A stretch of DNA of 64,000 bases, taken from positions 14,327 to 78,326 of the forward strand of contig JBILGU010000013.1 of NCBI GenBank assembly GCA_044350805.1. The letters are read 5' to 3'. Position numbers and translations under genes: made by a program. The notes below the pieces were generated by a model. The model saw only the letters and a program-made list of their open reading frames with translations, was not told the origin of the DNA and ran no database searches. Every line of letters starts with the position of its first letter. Positions within the stretch are counted from its first letter, which is position 1. The stretch is from UBA6136 sp044350805. Its GTDB lineage: Bacteria > Pseudomonadota > Gammaproteobacteria > Methylococcales > Methylococcaceae. Positions 1 to 9,171 of the stretch are shown in pieces.

Positions 1-389
1 GAACCAAAGTGGCCTTTCACTGCGACCAGATGAAATTGCTCGGTTGATGCGCCCCGCATCCTCGGTTGAACTATGGGCTCCAGATGCAAGCTCTGACGCT
101 GGTCCAGAAAGATGCCCAGCGAGGTGATTGCAAATGCGGGCTGCTTCTCCTTCAGCAAGGTCTTGCAGCCTTCCACGTCGGAAGAAAAAGCGCTGCTGAA
201 AGTATGCGATGGCCATCCCCCCACTTTCTCAACCACACCCAACATGGCCGACATCGCCTTGTTTGCGTCATCCTCACTGACAGGGCCGCCGGGATAGCAG
301 ACGACAACAGGCGATGGTTCTGAAGCAGCAAGGCTGGAAACAAAAATAAATGCCAAGGCTGCGGTGAGCCGATGTGAAGAAAGGCGCAT
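1..389 (-). CDS. Periplasmic substrate-binding protein, N-terminal part (BstB-like), runs off the left edge
   Basis: The first 129 residues are visible. They begin with a Sec-type signal peptide (MRLSSHRLTAALAFIFVSS, then LAA-S) followed by a beta strand and loop (VVVCYPGGPVSEDDA). This is the usual opening of PhnD-like or phosphate/phosphonate-type periplasmic binding proteins. The ATG lies 4 bp after the stop of the MMPL transporter on the same strand, so the two are almost certainly co-transcribed. In Methylococcus capsulatus a binding protein of this fold (BstB) works with an RND protein (BstA) in sterol transport. Assigning this protein to that role is inference from context, because the ligand-binding residues lie mostly outside the window. 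A generic phosphonate-type binding protein is the alternative. Confidence 0.6.
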   Translation of the reverse strand, partial: MRLSSHRLTAALAFIFVSSLAASEPSPVVVCYPGGPVSEDDANKAMSAMLGVVEKVGGWPSHTFSSAFSSDVEGCKTLLKEKQPAFAITSLGIFLDQRQSLHLEPIVQPRMRGASTEQFHLVAVKGHFG

Positions 390-393
390 GTGT

Positions 394-3084
394 TTATTTT
401 TTCCTGGAGGAGCTGAGGATCAGGCCAATAGCAGGCGCAATGAAGAGCGTAGAGGCGAGGCATGTCATCAGGCCAATGGTGATGTCGATCCCCAAACCGG
501 AAACCCCCCGATAGCTGGCAAGGGTGATCGCACCTAGACCCGCAAGTTCAGTGCCCGCGGCGAGCAAGATGACGCGGCCTGCATCTTTGGTGATCGCAAT
601 CGGATCCTCGCCCTTCATGGCCATCCACCGATGGCTTAGCCATACACCATAGTCAACAGCCAAAGCGATGACCAGAGGTAGGGCAATGATGTTCGCATAA
701 TTATAGTGAAGCCCGGCCAATTTCATGATGCCGAGCATCCAGCCTCCGCCAATGACAAGGGGGAGTGTCGCGAGCAGTATTCCTCTGGGGGAGCGAATGA
801 TGAACGCAAGCCACGCGAGGCAGACGAGAATCGCGGCCTTGGTGCCCTGGCTGAAGCTGCTGACCACCGCTTTGGAAAATACTTGGTGAGTGGTCGGGAA
901 TCCCGTTGCCTCGGGTGAAACCTGATAGACCTCCGTCATCAGCTCATCCAGATTGACAGGATCGTAGACGCTTTTGGCAGGGTAAGCGTAAGCGGCCAAA
1001 GTCCCATCGCCTGCCACAAATCGTTCACGTAAGCCGTTCGGAAGGTCTGTTGGTGAAATGGCCCGGGCGGATGTCCAATCACGGACTTGCTCCACACCGT
1101 CTGTGGCGACCGCGAGCAGGGCTCGCAGTAAGGCCTCAGAACGAAGTCTCGCGGTTTCTGGATCTTTTTCGAGGGATGCCTGCAAGCTTTCAATTCCGGA
1201 TCTGAGCTCCTCGAGTCCCTGCACCAGCGGCTGATTACCTGAGCTGAAGGCTTGCTCCTCGTAGGCTTCGATTTTCTCAAGGGATTGTTGCAAGAGCCGC
1301 TGTATCGACCGGAAGGATTTTCCATCAAGTCCTTGCTGATTGAGCCCGGCTATGTTTTGCACGAGGGCAGGCTGCATCGCCAGATGAGCCATGCGCTGGG
1401 CTGCATCAACCCGCTGTGCTGCATCGATCGGGAAAAAGCTACTGATGGATTGAACCTTGGCAATGGATGGTTTCTTCTGTGCCTCTTCGGATATCCGTCG
1501 GATCTCATCCAGTGTGTGCGCAGTAAAAATCACGATTTCGGATTGATAGTCCGTCTCGGTCACCATTTTTCGCTGATACTCTGCCGCCTTTGAATCACGC
1601 GGGAGCAAGGCAAGAACGTCATAGTCAAATCCCATCTCGAGGCCCGAGCGAATGCCAAGGGCGGCAGCACTGCCAGCGAGGATCACGACAATCAGTGCAA
1701 GCCAGCGGGGGATTTTTCGATTGGATTTTATGGTCTTGGATAAAGTTTTTTTTGCCCTGATCTTGGGTGGAATCAAGGCATAAATGGCTGGTTGAACGAT
1801 CCAGGTGCTCACCAAAATGAGAAGGACGCCCCCTGCAGCAATGATGCCCAATTCCGCAAATCCGGGAAAAGCCACGGTCGATAGCGTCCCGAAGATCAGA
1901 AGGGAGGCGCCGCCGGCTGTGAGGACGGCGGAAAAAGAGTCCCGAATCCCGGAACCAATCGCTTCAATGAGCGGCTTGCCGGACCGGCGCGCCTCAGCAA
2001 TCTGGGATGTGGTGAAAATGCCATAGTCGGCCCCAAGGCCGAACAGGATGGCGAGAAAGCTGGAGGTGATAATGGTCAGGTGGCCAACCGCAACATAGGC
2101 AAAGCCGAGGCTCCAGACTGCACCGAGACCCATCGGAATGAAAATGGCTAGTGCCCATGGGATGCTTCGAACGACCAGAAAAATGAGGGCGCCGATGAGC
2201 CCTGCGGCCGTCCAGATGACAAGTTTGATATCACGCTCGATATCGATGTATTCCTCATACTCGATCGCTGGAAGCCCTGTCAGAACGACATGAGGGGCCG
2301 TGAGTCCTCGCTCCAGGTATTCTTTCGAAAGTTCAGCAGCGACCTGAGTGATGCGTTGATTGAAAGGGGCCAGGGTTTCAAAATCTTCACCCGTCGCCTT
2401 GGCGTGGACAAAGAGCAGCAGCATTTTGCCGTCATGGGAGCTGAAATAGCCCTTGCCTAGCTGTTCGGCGCCAACGGTCTTTAGTATTGGATCGAAATCG
2501 ATCTCGGCAGGTGCATCTTTTTCATCCAGCCACCGCTGCCATTCTCGAACAAAAGCGCTGGCCCCCTTAATACCGATCAGGGCCTTTTGAAGATCAACCT
2601 CGCCGGATGGCTTCTCGCTTGTCGAAGCAGAAGCCGCGGAGCTAAGGAGACCTTCAAGGCTGATCTTTGGCATTTTGACGGCTGCAGAAAGCCCTTGCTC
2701 CAGTTGCGCCAACTGATCGGGAGGCAGAATCAGGTAAAGGTGGTCATGCAGGAATCCCGTATCAATGCGATCGGTGGCCTGAGCGATTTCCGGCTGCGTA
2801 CGAAGTCGATTTGCCAGTTCATGGGCAAAGGACTCCAGCACTGGCCTCGGAGCGCTCTCGAGGACAACCACGAGGTCTGAGGAGGCGCCAAAGGTTTCAA
2901 GATAACGATTCAAGCGATGGGCGACCTCCGTATCTTGGGGTAGCAGCGCTTGCCGAGAGGTATAAACCGGTAGGTGGATTGAAGCGAAAATGGCCAGAGC
3001 AGTGATGACAGAGGCCGCCAGAAGAACCCACCAGGGATGGCGTGCAGAACGGATGCTCAGACGATAAATGAGAGATTTAAGCAT
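394..3084 (-). CDS. MMPL/RND superfamily lipid transporter (BstA/HpnN-like), 896 aa
   Basis: Inner-membrane RND exporter of the MMPL class with the classic duplicated layout. There is a transmembrane helix at about residues 18-40, a periplasmic loop to about 285, a five-helix bundle at about 286-440, a helix near 462-478, a second periplasmic loop and a second bundle at about 735-890. Each bundle carries the family's proton-relay Asp-Tyr motif: GADYG at 351-355 and AVDYG near 809. Relatives export hopanoids (HpnN), mycobacterial lipids (MmpL) or sterols (BstA). The next gene encodes a periplasmic binding protein, which matches the Bst pair better than hpnN, which normally sits among hopanoid genes. 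A DHCR24 homologue and C-4 demethylation genes 40 kb away make sterol the favoured cargo. The transporter family is certain; the cargo is inferred. Confidence 0.8.
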   Translation of the reverse strand: MLKSLIYRLSIRSARHPWWVLLAASVITALAIFASIHLPVYTSRQALLPQDTEVAHRLNRYLETFGASSDLVVVLESAPRPVLESFAHELANRLRTQPEIAQATDRIDTGFLHDHLYLILPPDQLAQLEQGLSAAVKMPKISLEGLLSSAASASTSEKPSGEVDLQKALIGIKGASAFVREWQRWLDEKDAPAEIDFDPILKTVGAEQLGKGYFSSHDGKMLLLFVHAKATGEDFETLAPFNQRITQVAAELSKEYLERGLTAPHVVLTGLPAIEYEEYIDIERDIKLVIWTAAGLIGALIFLVVRSIPWALAIFIPMGLGAVWSLGFAYVAVGHLTIITSSFLAILFGLGADYGIFTTSQIAEARRSGKPLIEAIGSGIRDSFSAVLTAGGASLLIFGTLSTVAFPGFAELGIIAAGGVLLILVSTWIVQPAIYALIPPKIRAKKTLSKTIKSNRKIPRWLALIVVILAGSAAALGIRSGLEMGFDYDVLALLPRDSKAAEYQRKMVTETDYQSEIVIFTAHTLDEIRRISEEAQKKPSIAKVQSISSFFPIDAAQRVDAAQRMAHLAMQPALVQNIAGLNQQGLDGKSFRSIQRLLQQSLEKIEAYEEQAFSSGNQPLVQGLEELRSGIESLQASLEKDPETARLRSEALLRALLAVATDGVEQVRDWTSARAISPTDLPNGLRERFVAGDGTLAAYAYPAKSVYDPVNLDELMTEVYQVSPEATGFPTTHQVFSKAVVSSFSQGTKAAILVCLAWLAFIIRSPRGILLATLPLVIGGGWMLGIMKLAGLHYNYANIIALPLVIALAVDYGVWLSHRWMAMKGEDPIAITKDAGRVILLAAGTELAGLGAITLASYRGVSGLGIDITIGLMTCLASTLFIAPAIGLILSSSRKK

Positions 3085-3208
3085 GCGGTGATTAGGGACT
3101 CTGGTCCGTCTCGAGAAGTTCAGGGAATTTCTTGGCTCTTTGCCGTCTAACTGACAGTCTGGGGGAACATGATTCCGCTGTCATCTGGATTAGATTGGGA
3201 GAATAACT

Positions 3209-3619
3209 ATGCCTGAGATTAATGGAAGAGCCCTGGTCAGGGGCATCGGTCTCTTTCTTATTCTGTACATCATTCATGTGGTCTTCTTGCCGCAACTGGT
3301 CGGTGAACAAGCAGTCACGGGTGAGTATCAGGGTCTATTGTATGGGATCAATCAGGCTCTTGGGCTGGCAACCTGCTTGATCCCCGGTTTTGTGGCGGCA
3401 AAAATTGCAGGACATCACGGTTTTGTCCATGGTGGTTTGGTTGGGGGAATCAGTACGATCCTCACTGCACTCATCGCGATGATCTGGGCTATTGCAACAG
3501 GCGCAAAGTTTTTTGGTCTGGAAACTTTGCCCTTTTGGTTGGTCATCAACATGTTTCTGAGTGCCTTCGCGGGATTGTTAGCAACCAACATGGAGGAATC
3601 CTCAGAAGAGGAGGTCTAG
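3209..3619 (+). CDS. Small membrane protein of unknown function, 136 aa
   Basis: Three or four hydrophobic helices are visible: residues ~10-28, ~45-65, ~70-98 and ~105-125. Small residues are abundant (LALG, GGLVGG). A short acidic cytoplasmic tail (EESSEEEV) ends the protein. The ATG has a good ribosome binding site (GGGAG, 8 bases upstream). It is divergent from the MMPL exporter, with 124 bp between the starts, so the two may share a control region. The topology resembles the small TIGR04086-type membrane proteins, but I do not recognise a specific family and propose no function. Confidence 0.6.
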   Translation: MPEINGRALVRGIGLFLILYIIHVVFLPQLVGEQAVTGEYQGLLYGINQALGLATCLIPGFVAAKIAGHHGFVHGGLVGGISTILTALIAMIWAIATGAKFFGLETLPFWLVINMFLSAFAGLLATNMEESSEEEV

Positions 3620-3709
3620 GACCCGATTTTCAGTGTCAGCCCCTCGATGGTGGAATTTCCCTTCATGGGTGGGGGATAATCGCTTTCTCACTCCGCATCG
3701 AGGCACCGC

Positions 3710-4927
3710 ATGAAACAAGACTATGACGTACTCATCGTTGGGGGAGGCATGGTCGGCGCCACCTTGGCATGTGCCTTGGGAGATAGTCAGCTTCGTGTGG
3801 GGCTGCTTGAGGACTCTCCTCCTGCTGAATTTGCCAACGAACAGCCCCATGACCTGCGGGTTTCAGCTGTCAGTATCGCCTCTGCGAACATTCTTAAAAC
3901 CATCGGCGCTTGGTCTGGGATTACCAGCCGACGCATGTGTCCCTATCGCAGAATGCGGGTCTGGGAGGATATCGGTGACGTAGAGTTCTGCAGTGATGAA
4001 ATCAACGAGCCTGTCCTTGGACACATTGTGGAGAACCGGATTATTCAGCTGGCGGTTCTGGACCGGGCGCGTCAATTTGGGAACGTCGAGCTGATATCGG
4101 GCGTTAAGACCCAAGCCGTGCGTTATGCCCCGGAGACATCCTCAGTGACCCTTGAGGATGGCCGCATTCTCAAAAGCCGGTTGATTGTGGCGGCCGACGG
4201 CGGGTTTTCTCGCGTACGCCAGTCGGCAGGCATGGGAGTCAGTGGGTGGGACTACGAGCAACATGCCCTTGTTCTGACCGTTGATACCGCCTGTGGCCAA
4301 CAGGACATCACATGGCAACGCTTTACACCCGAAGGACCTCAGGCGCTCTTGCCTCTGGACGGTCCCCACGCGTCCCTGGTGTGGTACAGCACGCCAGAGG
4401 AAGTGGCGCGATTGAAAACTCTTCCGGATGATGCGCTAATGGCCGCATTGGAAAGCGAATTCCCCGCCTGTCTTGGCGACGTCACTCGCATCACGGCCCG
4501 GGGCAGCTTTCCCTTGCGTCGACAGCATGCCCTTCGGTATGTCAAAGAAGGTGTAGCTCTCATTGGCGATGCAGCACACATGATTCACCCGCTGGCAGGT
4601 CAGGGCGTGAATATCGGTCTGCTTGATGCGGCGGCACTCGCAGAAGTGCTTGTTGCAGCCCAAAGGGCGGGGGAGGATATTGGATCGCAGATGGTGCTTG
4701 GACGTTATGAGCGAATGCGGAGAAAAAACAACCTTCTGATGATGACAGTCATGGATGCCTTCTATCGGACTTTTGGGAACTCACATGGCCCCGTCCGCTT
4801 CCTCAGGAACCTCGGCTTGGGACTTGCGGAGCGACTGAAGCCCGCAAAAAAGCTCGCGATGAGCTATGCCATGGGGCTCAATGGTTCTTTACCCCGACTG
4901 GCCCAAGGCGAAGCGTTACTTGGGTAA
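3710..4927 (+). CDS. UbiH/UbiF/VisC/COQ6-family FAD-dependent hydroxylase, 405 aa
   Basis: Class A flavoprotein monooxygenase that most likely hydroxylates the aromatic ring during ubiquinone synthesis, using NAD(P)H and O2 at the membrane. An N-terminal Rossmann motif (DVLIVGGGMVGATLA, residues 5-19) binds FAD. The internal GD motif is ALIGDAAHMIHPLAGQGVN near residue 283-301, diagnostic of the UbiH family. Length is normal (UbiH is about 390 aa). Which ring position it hydroxylates (UbiI, UbiH or UbiF) cannot be decided from sequence. The GDAAHMIHPLAGQG form argues against squalene monooxygenase, which has a different motif there, a point worth checking because sterol genes occur in this genome. 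Confidence 0.85.
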   Translation: MKQDYDVLIVGGGMVGATLACALGDSQLRVGLLEDSPPAEFANEQPHDLRVSAVSIASANILKTIGAWSGITSRRMCPYRRMRVWEDIGDVEFCSDEINEPVLGHIVENRIIQLAVLDRARQFGNVELISGVKTQAVRYAPETSSVTLEDGRILKSRLIVAADGGFSRVRQSAGMGVSGWDYEQHALVLTVDTACGQQDITWQRFTPEGPQALLPLDGPHASLVWYSTPEEVARLKTLPDDALMAALESEFPACLGDVTRITARGSFPLRRQHALRYVKEGVALIGDAAHMIHPLAGQGVNIGLLDAAALAEVLVAAQRAGEDIGSQMVLGRYERMRRKNNLLMMTVMDAFYRTFGNSHGPVRFLRNLGLGLAERLKPAKKLAMSYAMGLNGSLPRLAQGEALLG

Positions 4928-4974
4928 ACGGTTGGGCATTGATCGAACTTAGTTTTAGTTAGGGAGAATTAACA

Positions 4975-5358
4975 ATGCAGAAGATTCCATTCATTTTGAT
5001 GGCTGTCCTTTTCTCTGGCTGCGCCAGCTATTCCAACTGGCAACCGGTCGCGGATCCCTCAAATGACCGAAATGCAGCTAATCTGGGGGTTGATACCGAG
5101 CAGTGCCGTCAACTGGCTTCACAAGCGGGTTCCGTGGGTACTGAGACGGCCAAAGGGGTGGCGGTCGGTGGTCTCCTGGGTGCTGCCGCAGGTGCGGCCA
5201 TCGGGGCTGTGGCGGGGGATCCTGGCGGTGGCGCAGCGATTGGCGCAGCTGCTGGAGGCATTGGTGGGGGCACCGCCACAGGAGTCAGCGCGGATGATCA
5301 GTACAAACGGTCCTATATCAACTGCATGCGTGGCCGAGGCCATAACATCATCAACTGA
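4975..5358 (+). CDS. Glycine-zipper outer-membrane-type lipoprotein, 127 aa
   Basis: A short signal peptide ends in a lipobox (LFSGC, Cys16), so this is a probable lipoprotein. The central stretch from about residue 60 to 100 is a glycine/alanine zipper made of repeated GxxxG spacing (GGLLGAAAGAAIGAVAG, then GGGAAIGAAAGGIGGG), typical of small envelope proteins that insert in membranes. The C-terminal segment has a YxxCMxxRG-like motif (YINCMRGRGH) shared by many glycine-zipper lipoproteins. A strong ribosome binding site (AGGGAGAA) precedes the ATG. No precise role can be given; envelope integrity is the usual association. Confidence 0.7.
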   Translation: MQKIPFILMAVLFSGCASYSNWQPVADPSNDRNAANLGVDTEQCRQLASQAGSVGTETAKGVAVGGLLGAAAGAAIGAVAGDPGGGAAIGAAAGGIGGGTATGVSADDQYKRSYINCMRGRGHNIIN

Positions 5359-5382
5359 TCTGTCGTTTTCGGGATACCGTGC

Positions 5383-6933
5383 GTGTTATCGCCTTTATTA
5401 GAGCGGATTGATCTTGCAGCGAGCCAATTTGCCGAGCACCCTGCAGTGCTTTGCGACAGCGGAAAGTTCTCGCACCGGGAGCTTAAAGCACTGTCCAGTC
5501 AGGTCGCTGCTACCTTGGCAAGTTTTGGGGTCAGCAAGGGAGACCGGATTGCCCTTTACGCGCAGAATGGGCTCGAGTTCGTCGTTCTGTATCTTGGAAT
5601 TGTTCGCGCAGGCGCGGTGGTGGTCCCGGTCAACCTTCTCATCAACACGCCAGAAATCGCCCATGTGTTGGGGGATGCCGCAGTCCTTGGCGTTCTGACT
5701 CAGGTCTCCATCGTTCCCCGGATTGAATCTGCCCTGGCGATTTCACAGTTATCAGCCTTTGTTGTGGAAATTGCTGAGACGGCGAGCCCGCTCGAAAATC
5801 TTGCTCCGCTCCTCAAGGGGGGAGGGGATATGGCACCGACCATTGATTTTTCTCCTGCCGAAGATCTCGTTGCAATTCTCTACACCTCAGGAACAACCGG
5901 GTTTCCCAAGGGAGCGATGCTGACCCATCGAAACCTTGCGGCAAACACCCAGAGTGTCCATCTCGCGATGCAATGGCGATCAGGCCTTGATCGCGTTTTG
6001 GTTGTCCTTCCCATGTTTCACGCGTTTGCAGCAACCGTCGGTTTGTTGACGCCTCTCACGAATGGTTCTGCGCTGATCCCCTTGAACCGGTTTGAGCCGG
6101 ATGGCGTAGCGGCCATCATAGATCGGTATCAGGCAACGATCTTTTTGGGGGTTCCGAGCATGTACGCGGTGCTCCTGCGCCTCCCAGCAGAGAAGATCTC
6201 CCTGTTTCGGAGCCTGCGATTTGGGATTTCCGGGGGGGCTGCGATGCCCGCCAAGGTTCTTGAGAGCTTCGAGGCCAAGTTCAATCTGCGTATTTACGAG
6301 GGGGATGGTCCTACCGAATGTTCACCAGTAACCTGCGTGAATCCCATAGGTGGTATTCAGAAGCCCGGGAGCGTTGGCTTGCCTGTCCCTGGAGTTGAAA
6401 TGCGGATCGTTGATCCGGAGGGTCGAACCTGCTCTGATGGAGAGGTTGGCGAAATCGCGGTGCGTGGTGAGAATGTGATGAAGGGCTATTGGAACCAGCC
6501 AGAAGCAACATCCGAAGTCATGCGAGAGGAGTGGTTGCTGACGGGGGATCTTGGAACCCGGGATGCCGATGGCTATTTCAGTATCGTGGACCGGAAAAAA
6601 GATCTCATCATTGTCAATGGAATGAACGTCTATCCGCGAATGATCGAAGAGGCCATTCATGGCCTTTCCTCAGTGCGGGAAGTTGCGGTCGTTGGGGAGC
6701 CGGATGCATTGCATGGCGAAGTCCCTGTCGCTTATCTGGCCTGTGATCCTGGGAGCACACTCGATGAGAAATCGCTTCGGCTGCACTGCCGGACTCATTT
6801 GGGACGACATCAGGTACCCAAGCGTTTCGTTTTTATGACCGCTTTGCCACGCAATGCGGCTGGCAAGATTCTCAAGCGAGAACTGCGTCTAGATGGCGAG
6901 CGTGAGCGCGGAATAGTGGCCGACTCGCTCTAA
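5383..6933 (+). CDS. AMP-dependent acyl-CoA synthetase (FadD-like long-chain fatty acid-CoA ligase), 516 aa
   Basis: ANL-superfamily enzyme that activates a carboxylic acid with ATP and joins it to CoA. The phosphate-binding loop is YTSGTTGFPKGAM (~167-179). The A5 region is YEGDGPTECSPVT (~305), and the A7/A8 hinge region is LLTGDLGTRDADGYF followed by DRKKDLIIVNGMNVYP. The invariant A10 lysine is in AAGKILKRELR near the C-terminus. Length is normal. The start is a GTG, 24 bp after the lipoprotein stop, with only a weak ribosome binding site. Substrate is not predictable; medium or long-chain fatty acids are the commonest for this branch. Confidence 0.85.
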   Translation: MLSPLLERIDLAASQFAEHPAVLCDSGKFSHRELKALSSQVAATLASFGVSKGDRIALYAQNGLEFVVLYLGIVRAGAVVVPVNLLINTPEIAHVLGDAAVLGVLTQVSIVPRIESALAISQLSAFVVEIAETASPLENLAPLLKGGGDMAPTIDFSPAEDLVAILYTSGTTGFPKGAMLTHRNLAANTQSVHLAMQWRSGLDRVLVVLPMFHAFAATVGLLTPLTNGSALIPLNRFEPDGVAAIIDRYQATIFLGVPSMYAVLLRLPAEKISLFRSLRFGISGGAAMPAKVLESFEAKFNLRIYEGDGPTECSPVTCVNPIGGIQKPGSVGLPVPGVEMRIVDPEGRTCSDGEVGEIAVRGENVMKGYWNQPEATSEVMREEWLLTGDLGTRDADGYFSIVDRKKDLIIVNGMNVYPRMIEEAIHGLSSVREVAVVGEPDALHGEVPVAYLACDPGSTLDEKSLRLHCRTHLGRHQVPKRFVFMTALPRNAAGKILKRELRLDGERERGIVADSL

Positions 6934-6947
6934 GATTGGATTGTCAT

Positions 6948-8429
6948 TCAAAAGGGGGAATCCTTTTCCTTTTCCTTGTTTTCGCGTTGTTCGTTTCGAA
7001 TGGTCTCAATCCGTTCATCCAGGATGGAATTGAGGTAATAGTTTCCGCCCGCGGCATTTTTAGCGAGCTGTAATTGCAATAAGGCCTCTTGGGTTTGACC
7101 CAGGAGGTAATAGCCTTCTGCATAGTAGCGGTGGTACTCGGCCTCATCGCCGAGCTTGCTGTAGCTCTCCGCCAGCAACTCATAAAGATCGGGATCGGGA
7201 GTGTGATGTCTCAAGTAGTCATGCAGAGTTTGGCGAGCCTTTGCCTGCTGATGAGTGTTGAGGAGCGCTCGGGCGTAGTTCATCGTCATGGCGCCGTTTT
7301 GTGGAAAACGCTGCAGCCCCAGCTCATAGATTTGAGCCGCCTTGACAAAATTTTTGCCATCCATTTCTGCTTCGGCCAGTGCATTCATAAACTGGGGCTG
7401 GTTGGGATAGCGTTGCACCAGTTTCTGCAGAATGGCCTTTGCCATTTCGGTCTCCCTCGCACGCGAGTGAATGAGGGCAATGCCGTATTCGGCGACATCC
7501 TGCTGTTGCTGGGTGCCGCGATTTTCATGGTTTTTGAAATGCTCAAGCGCCGATTTGGGATTTGGTGAAGACTGAACCCGAAGCTTCGCCTTGATGATTT
7601 GATAGGTCAGCGAATCCGGATATTGACGAAACGGAAAATGCTCAGCCCGATCCCGGGTGTCTGAAATACGGGAAGTCGTGACGGGGTGGGTTAGCAGAAA
7701 CTCGGGTATTTTTCCGCCAACAAAACGTGTGCTTTGTTGCATCCTTTCAAAGAATTCAGGCATTGCGCGGGGATCAAACTCCGATTTGGAGAGAACCTGC
7801 ATCCCGACGCGATCCGCCTCCGCCTCGTTGTCGCGGGTAAAGTTGATCTGATATTGCGCATTCATCCCTTGCGCGGCCATGATGCCGGCGAGTGCTCCAT
7901 TTCCTCCGGCTTTAGCGCCAACAACGGCGGCGAGAAGCATTCCAATGGCCATCGGTATGGCCATTCTTGATGCGGCCTGAAAGGTCTGAAAAAGATGCCT
8001 TTGGGTGACGTGCGAGATTTCGTGCGCCATGACGGAGGCGAGTTCACTTTCTTGCTCGGTCAGGAGGATCAGCCCCGAATTTACCCCAATAAAGCCACCG
8101 GGCCCTGCGAATGCATTGATCACAGGCTCCATGACGACAAAAAACGTGTAAGGCTGGGACGGATTATCGCTGTTGATGGTCAGTCGATTGCCGAGCGACT
8201 GGATGTAGTCCCTGATTTCAGGGTCTGTCGAGATTTTCACCTGGCTATGAAGGCTTCGGTAGAATGCTTCCCCAAGCTCCTGTTCCTGCAGATTGGTCAT
8301 GATGCCATGTGTCGGGTCACCAATTTCCGGTAGCTCGATGTTGGGCATGGCAGCCCCTGCCGGAGAGGGCAGTATGGCTATCTCAAACAAGATGAGCACA
8401 ACGGTTGCAACGAATTTGGATCGAATCAT
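6948..8429 (-). CDS. bepA: Periplasmic M48 metalloprotease with TPR domain (BepA/YfgC family), 493 aa
   Basis: An N-terminal signal peptide (residues 1-27) directs it to the periplasm. The M48 peptidase domain contains the zinc motif HEISH in MAHEISHVTQRH, and the downstream glutamate ligand is in DNEAEADRVGMQ. The C-terminal half, from about residue 300, is a set of tetratricopeptide repeats, including the run NALAEAEMDGKNFVKAAQIY. In Escherichia coli BepA assists LptD assembly and degrades misassembled outer-membrane proteins. Length matches (487 aa in E. coli). The gene converges with the acyl-CoA synthetase, only 14 bp apart, and is divergent from tusD. The extreme C-terminus is Lys/Glu-rich. 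Confidence 0.88.
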   Translation of the reverse strand: MIRSKFVATVVLILFEIAILPSPAGAAMPNIELPEIGDPTHGIMTNLQEQELGEAFYRSLHSQVKISTDPEIRDYIQSLGNRLTINSDNPSQPYTFFVVMEPVINAFAGPGGFIGVNSGLILLTEQESELASVMAHEISHVTQRHLFQTFQAASRMAIPMAIGMLLAAVVGAKAGGNGALAGIMAAQGMNAQYQINFTRDNEAEADRVGMQVLSKSEFDPRAMPEFFERMQQSTRFVGGKIPEFLLTHPVTTSRISDTRDRAEHFPFRQYPDSLTYQIIKAKLRVQSSPNPKSALEHFKNHENRGTQQQQDVAEYGIALIHSRARETEMAKAILQKLVQRYPNQPQFMNALAEAEMDGKNFVKAAQIYELGLQRFPQNGAMTMNYARALLNTHQQAKARQTLHDYLRHHTPDPDLYELLAESYSKLGDEAEYHRYYAEGYYLLGQTQEALLQLQLAKNAAGGNYYLNSILDERIETIRNEQRENKEKEKDSPF

Positions 8430-8495
8430 CAGTTCGGGCTTGATGAGGGTAGAGCCTAAGATATGAGGTTAAAACCTCATGGGATCAAGAGGATC

Positions 8496-8840
8496 ATGCG
8501 CTACGCGATTAAGGTAAACCAGTCGGAACGGTGCTCGAACGTTCCTCGCATGGCAATCGATTTTATCAGAGCCCTTGCCTCCGAAGGTCATGGGGTCATT
8601 CGCGTTTTCTTCTACCATGATGGGGTCTATGAGGGATTTGCGCAGTCAAGATCTGAGTGGGTGACATTGGCCCATGAAGGCCAGTTTGATCTGATTCTCT
8701 GCTCTCAGGCTCTTGACCATCGGGGCTTGTCCTTGGAGGTTCAGGCGCCCTTTATCGTGGGGGGGCTGGGGCTTTGGGTGGATGCGAACCTCAAGGCGGA
8801 TCGAGTGCTTAGTTTCGGCGTGCCGTCCTGTGAGGGGTGA
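8496..8840 (+). CDS. tusD: Sulfurtransferase TusD/DsrE subunit, 114 aa
   Basis: First gene of a four-gene sulfur-relay operon. The protein starts MRYAIKVNQSER, like TusD (MRFALLVTG), and has the family segment VIRVFFYHDGVYEG. The catalytic cysteine that accepts persulfide from TusA is visible in FDLILCSQALDHRG. TusBCD with TusE passes sulfur to MnmA for 2-thiolation of tRNA wobble uridine. In sulfur oxidisers the homologous DsrEFH acts in sulfur oxidation, and no dsrAB is in this window. An in-frame ATG 33 bp upstream exists, but the internal ATG fits the family N-terminus. The stop overlaps the tusC start by 11 bp. Confidence 0.82.
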   Translation: MRYAIKVNQSERCSNVPRMAIDFIRALASEGHGVIRVFFYHDGVYEGFAQSRSEWVTLAHEGQFDLILCSQALDHRGLSLEVQAPFIVGGLGLWVDANLKADRVLSFGVPSCEG

Positions 8841-9171
8841 ATATCTTTTCGTTGTCAGGGTTGATCCAGTGGCGAGACAGCTAGCCATCGAGGTCCTTTC
8901 TGAAATCATGTCCTTTGCTGCATTTGATGTCTCCTTAAGTCTTCTTTTTCTCGACCGGGGAGCGTATCTGCTCTCACCTGAGATTGATGCGGAGATCGCG
9001 GGCATGATGGCGGCATTACCTCTTTATGGCGTCACGGAGCTCTATGTCGAGAAAGAGTCGCTTGAAGCACTGGCGCTCACTCCGTTCACTTTGGCTGATC
9101 GGGTGATTAGCCTGCCACGTGCTGAGATTTGCCAATGGATCCTCCAATATCAGGGGGTGTTGGGTGCCTGA
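8830..9171 (+). CDS. tusC: Sulfurtransferase TusC/DsrF subunit, 113 aa
   Basis: Second subunit of the TusBCD complex. The recognisable core runs EYLFVVRVDPVARQ, then SLSLLFLDRGAYLL, and ADRVISLPRAEI near the end, which fits the TusC/DsrF pattern. I chose the GTG at 8830 because family members begin just before this first beta strand. The longer frame upstream overlaps tusD in another frame and encodes Trp/Arg-rich sequence unlike any TusC. It overlaps tusD by 11 bp and tusB by 8 bp, which suggests translational coupling. TusC has no catalytic cysteine in the known system, and none is evident here. Confidence 0.75.
   Translation: MRGEYLFVVRVDPVARQLAIEVLSEIMSFAAFDVSLSLLFLDRGAYLLSPEIDAEIAGMMAALPLYGVTELYVEKESLEALALTPFTLADRVISLPRAEICQWILQYQGVLGA

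Noticed and set aside
394..3084. HpnN hopanoid transporter
   Set aside because: Not excluded by sequence, but no hopanoid genes are adjacent, and the binding protein neighbour fits the Bst system better.
3710..4927. Squalene monooxygenase as identity of the FAD hydroxylase
   Set aside because: The GDAAHMIHPLAGQG motif is of the UbiH family; squalene epoxidases differ there. Ubiquinone synthesis is the simpler reading.
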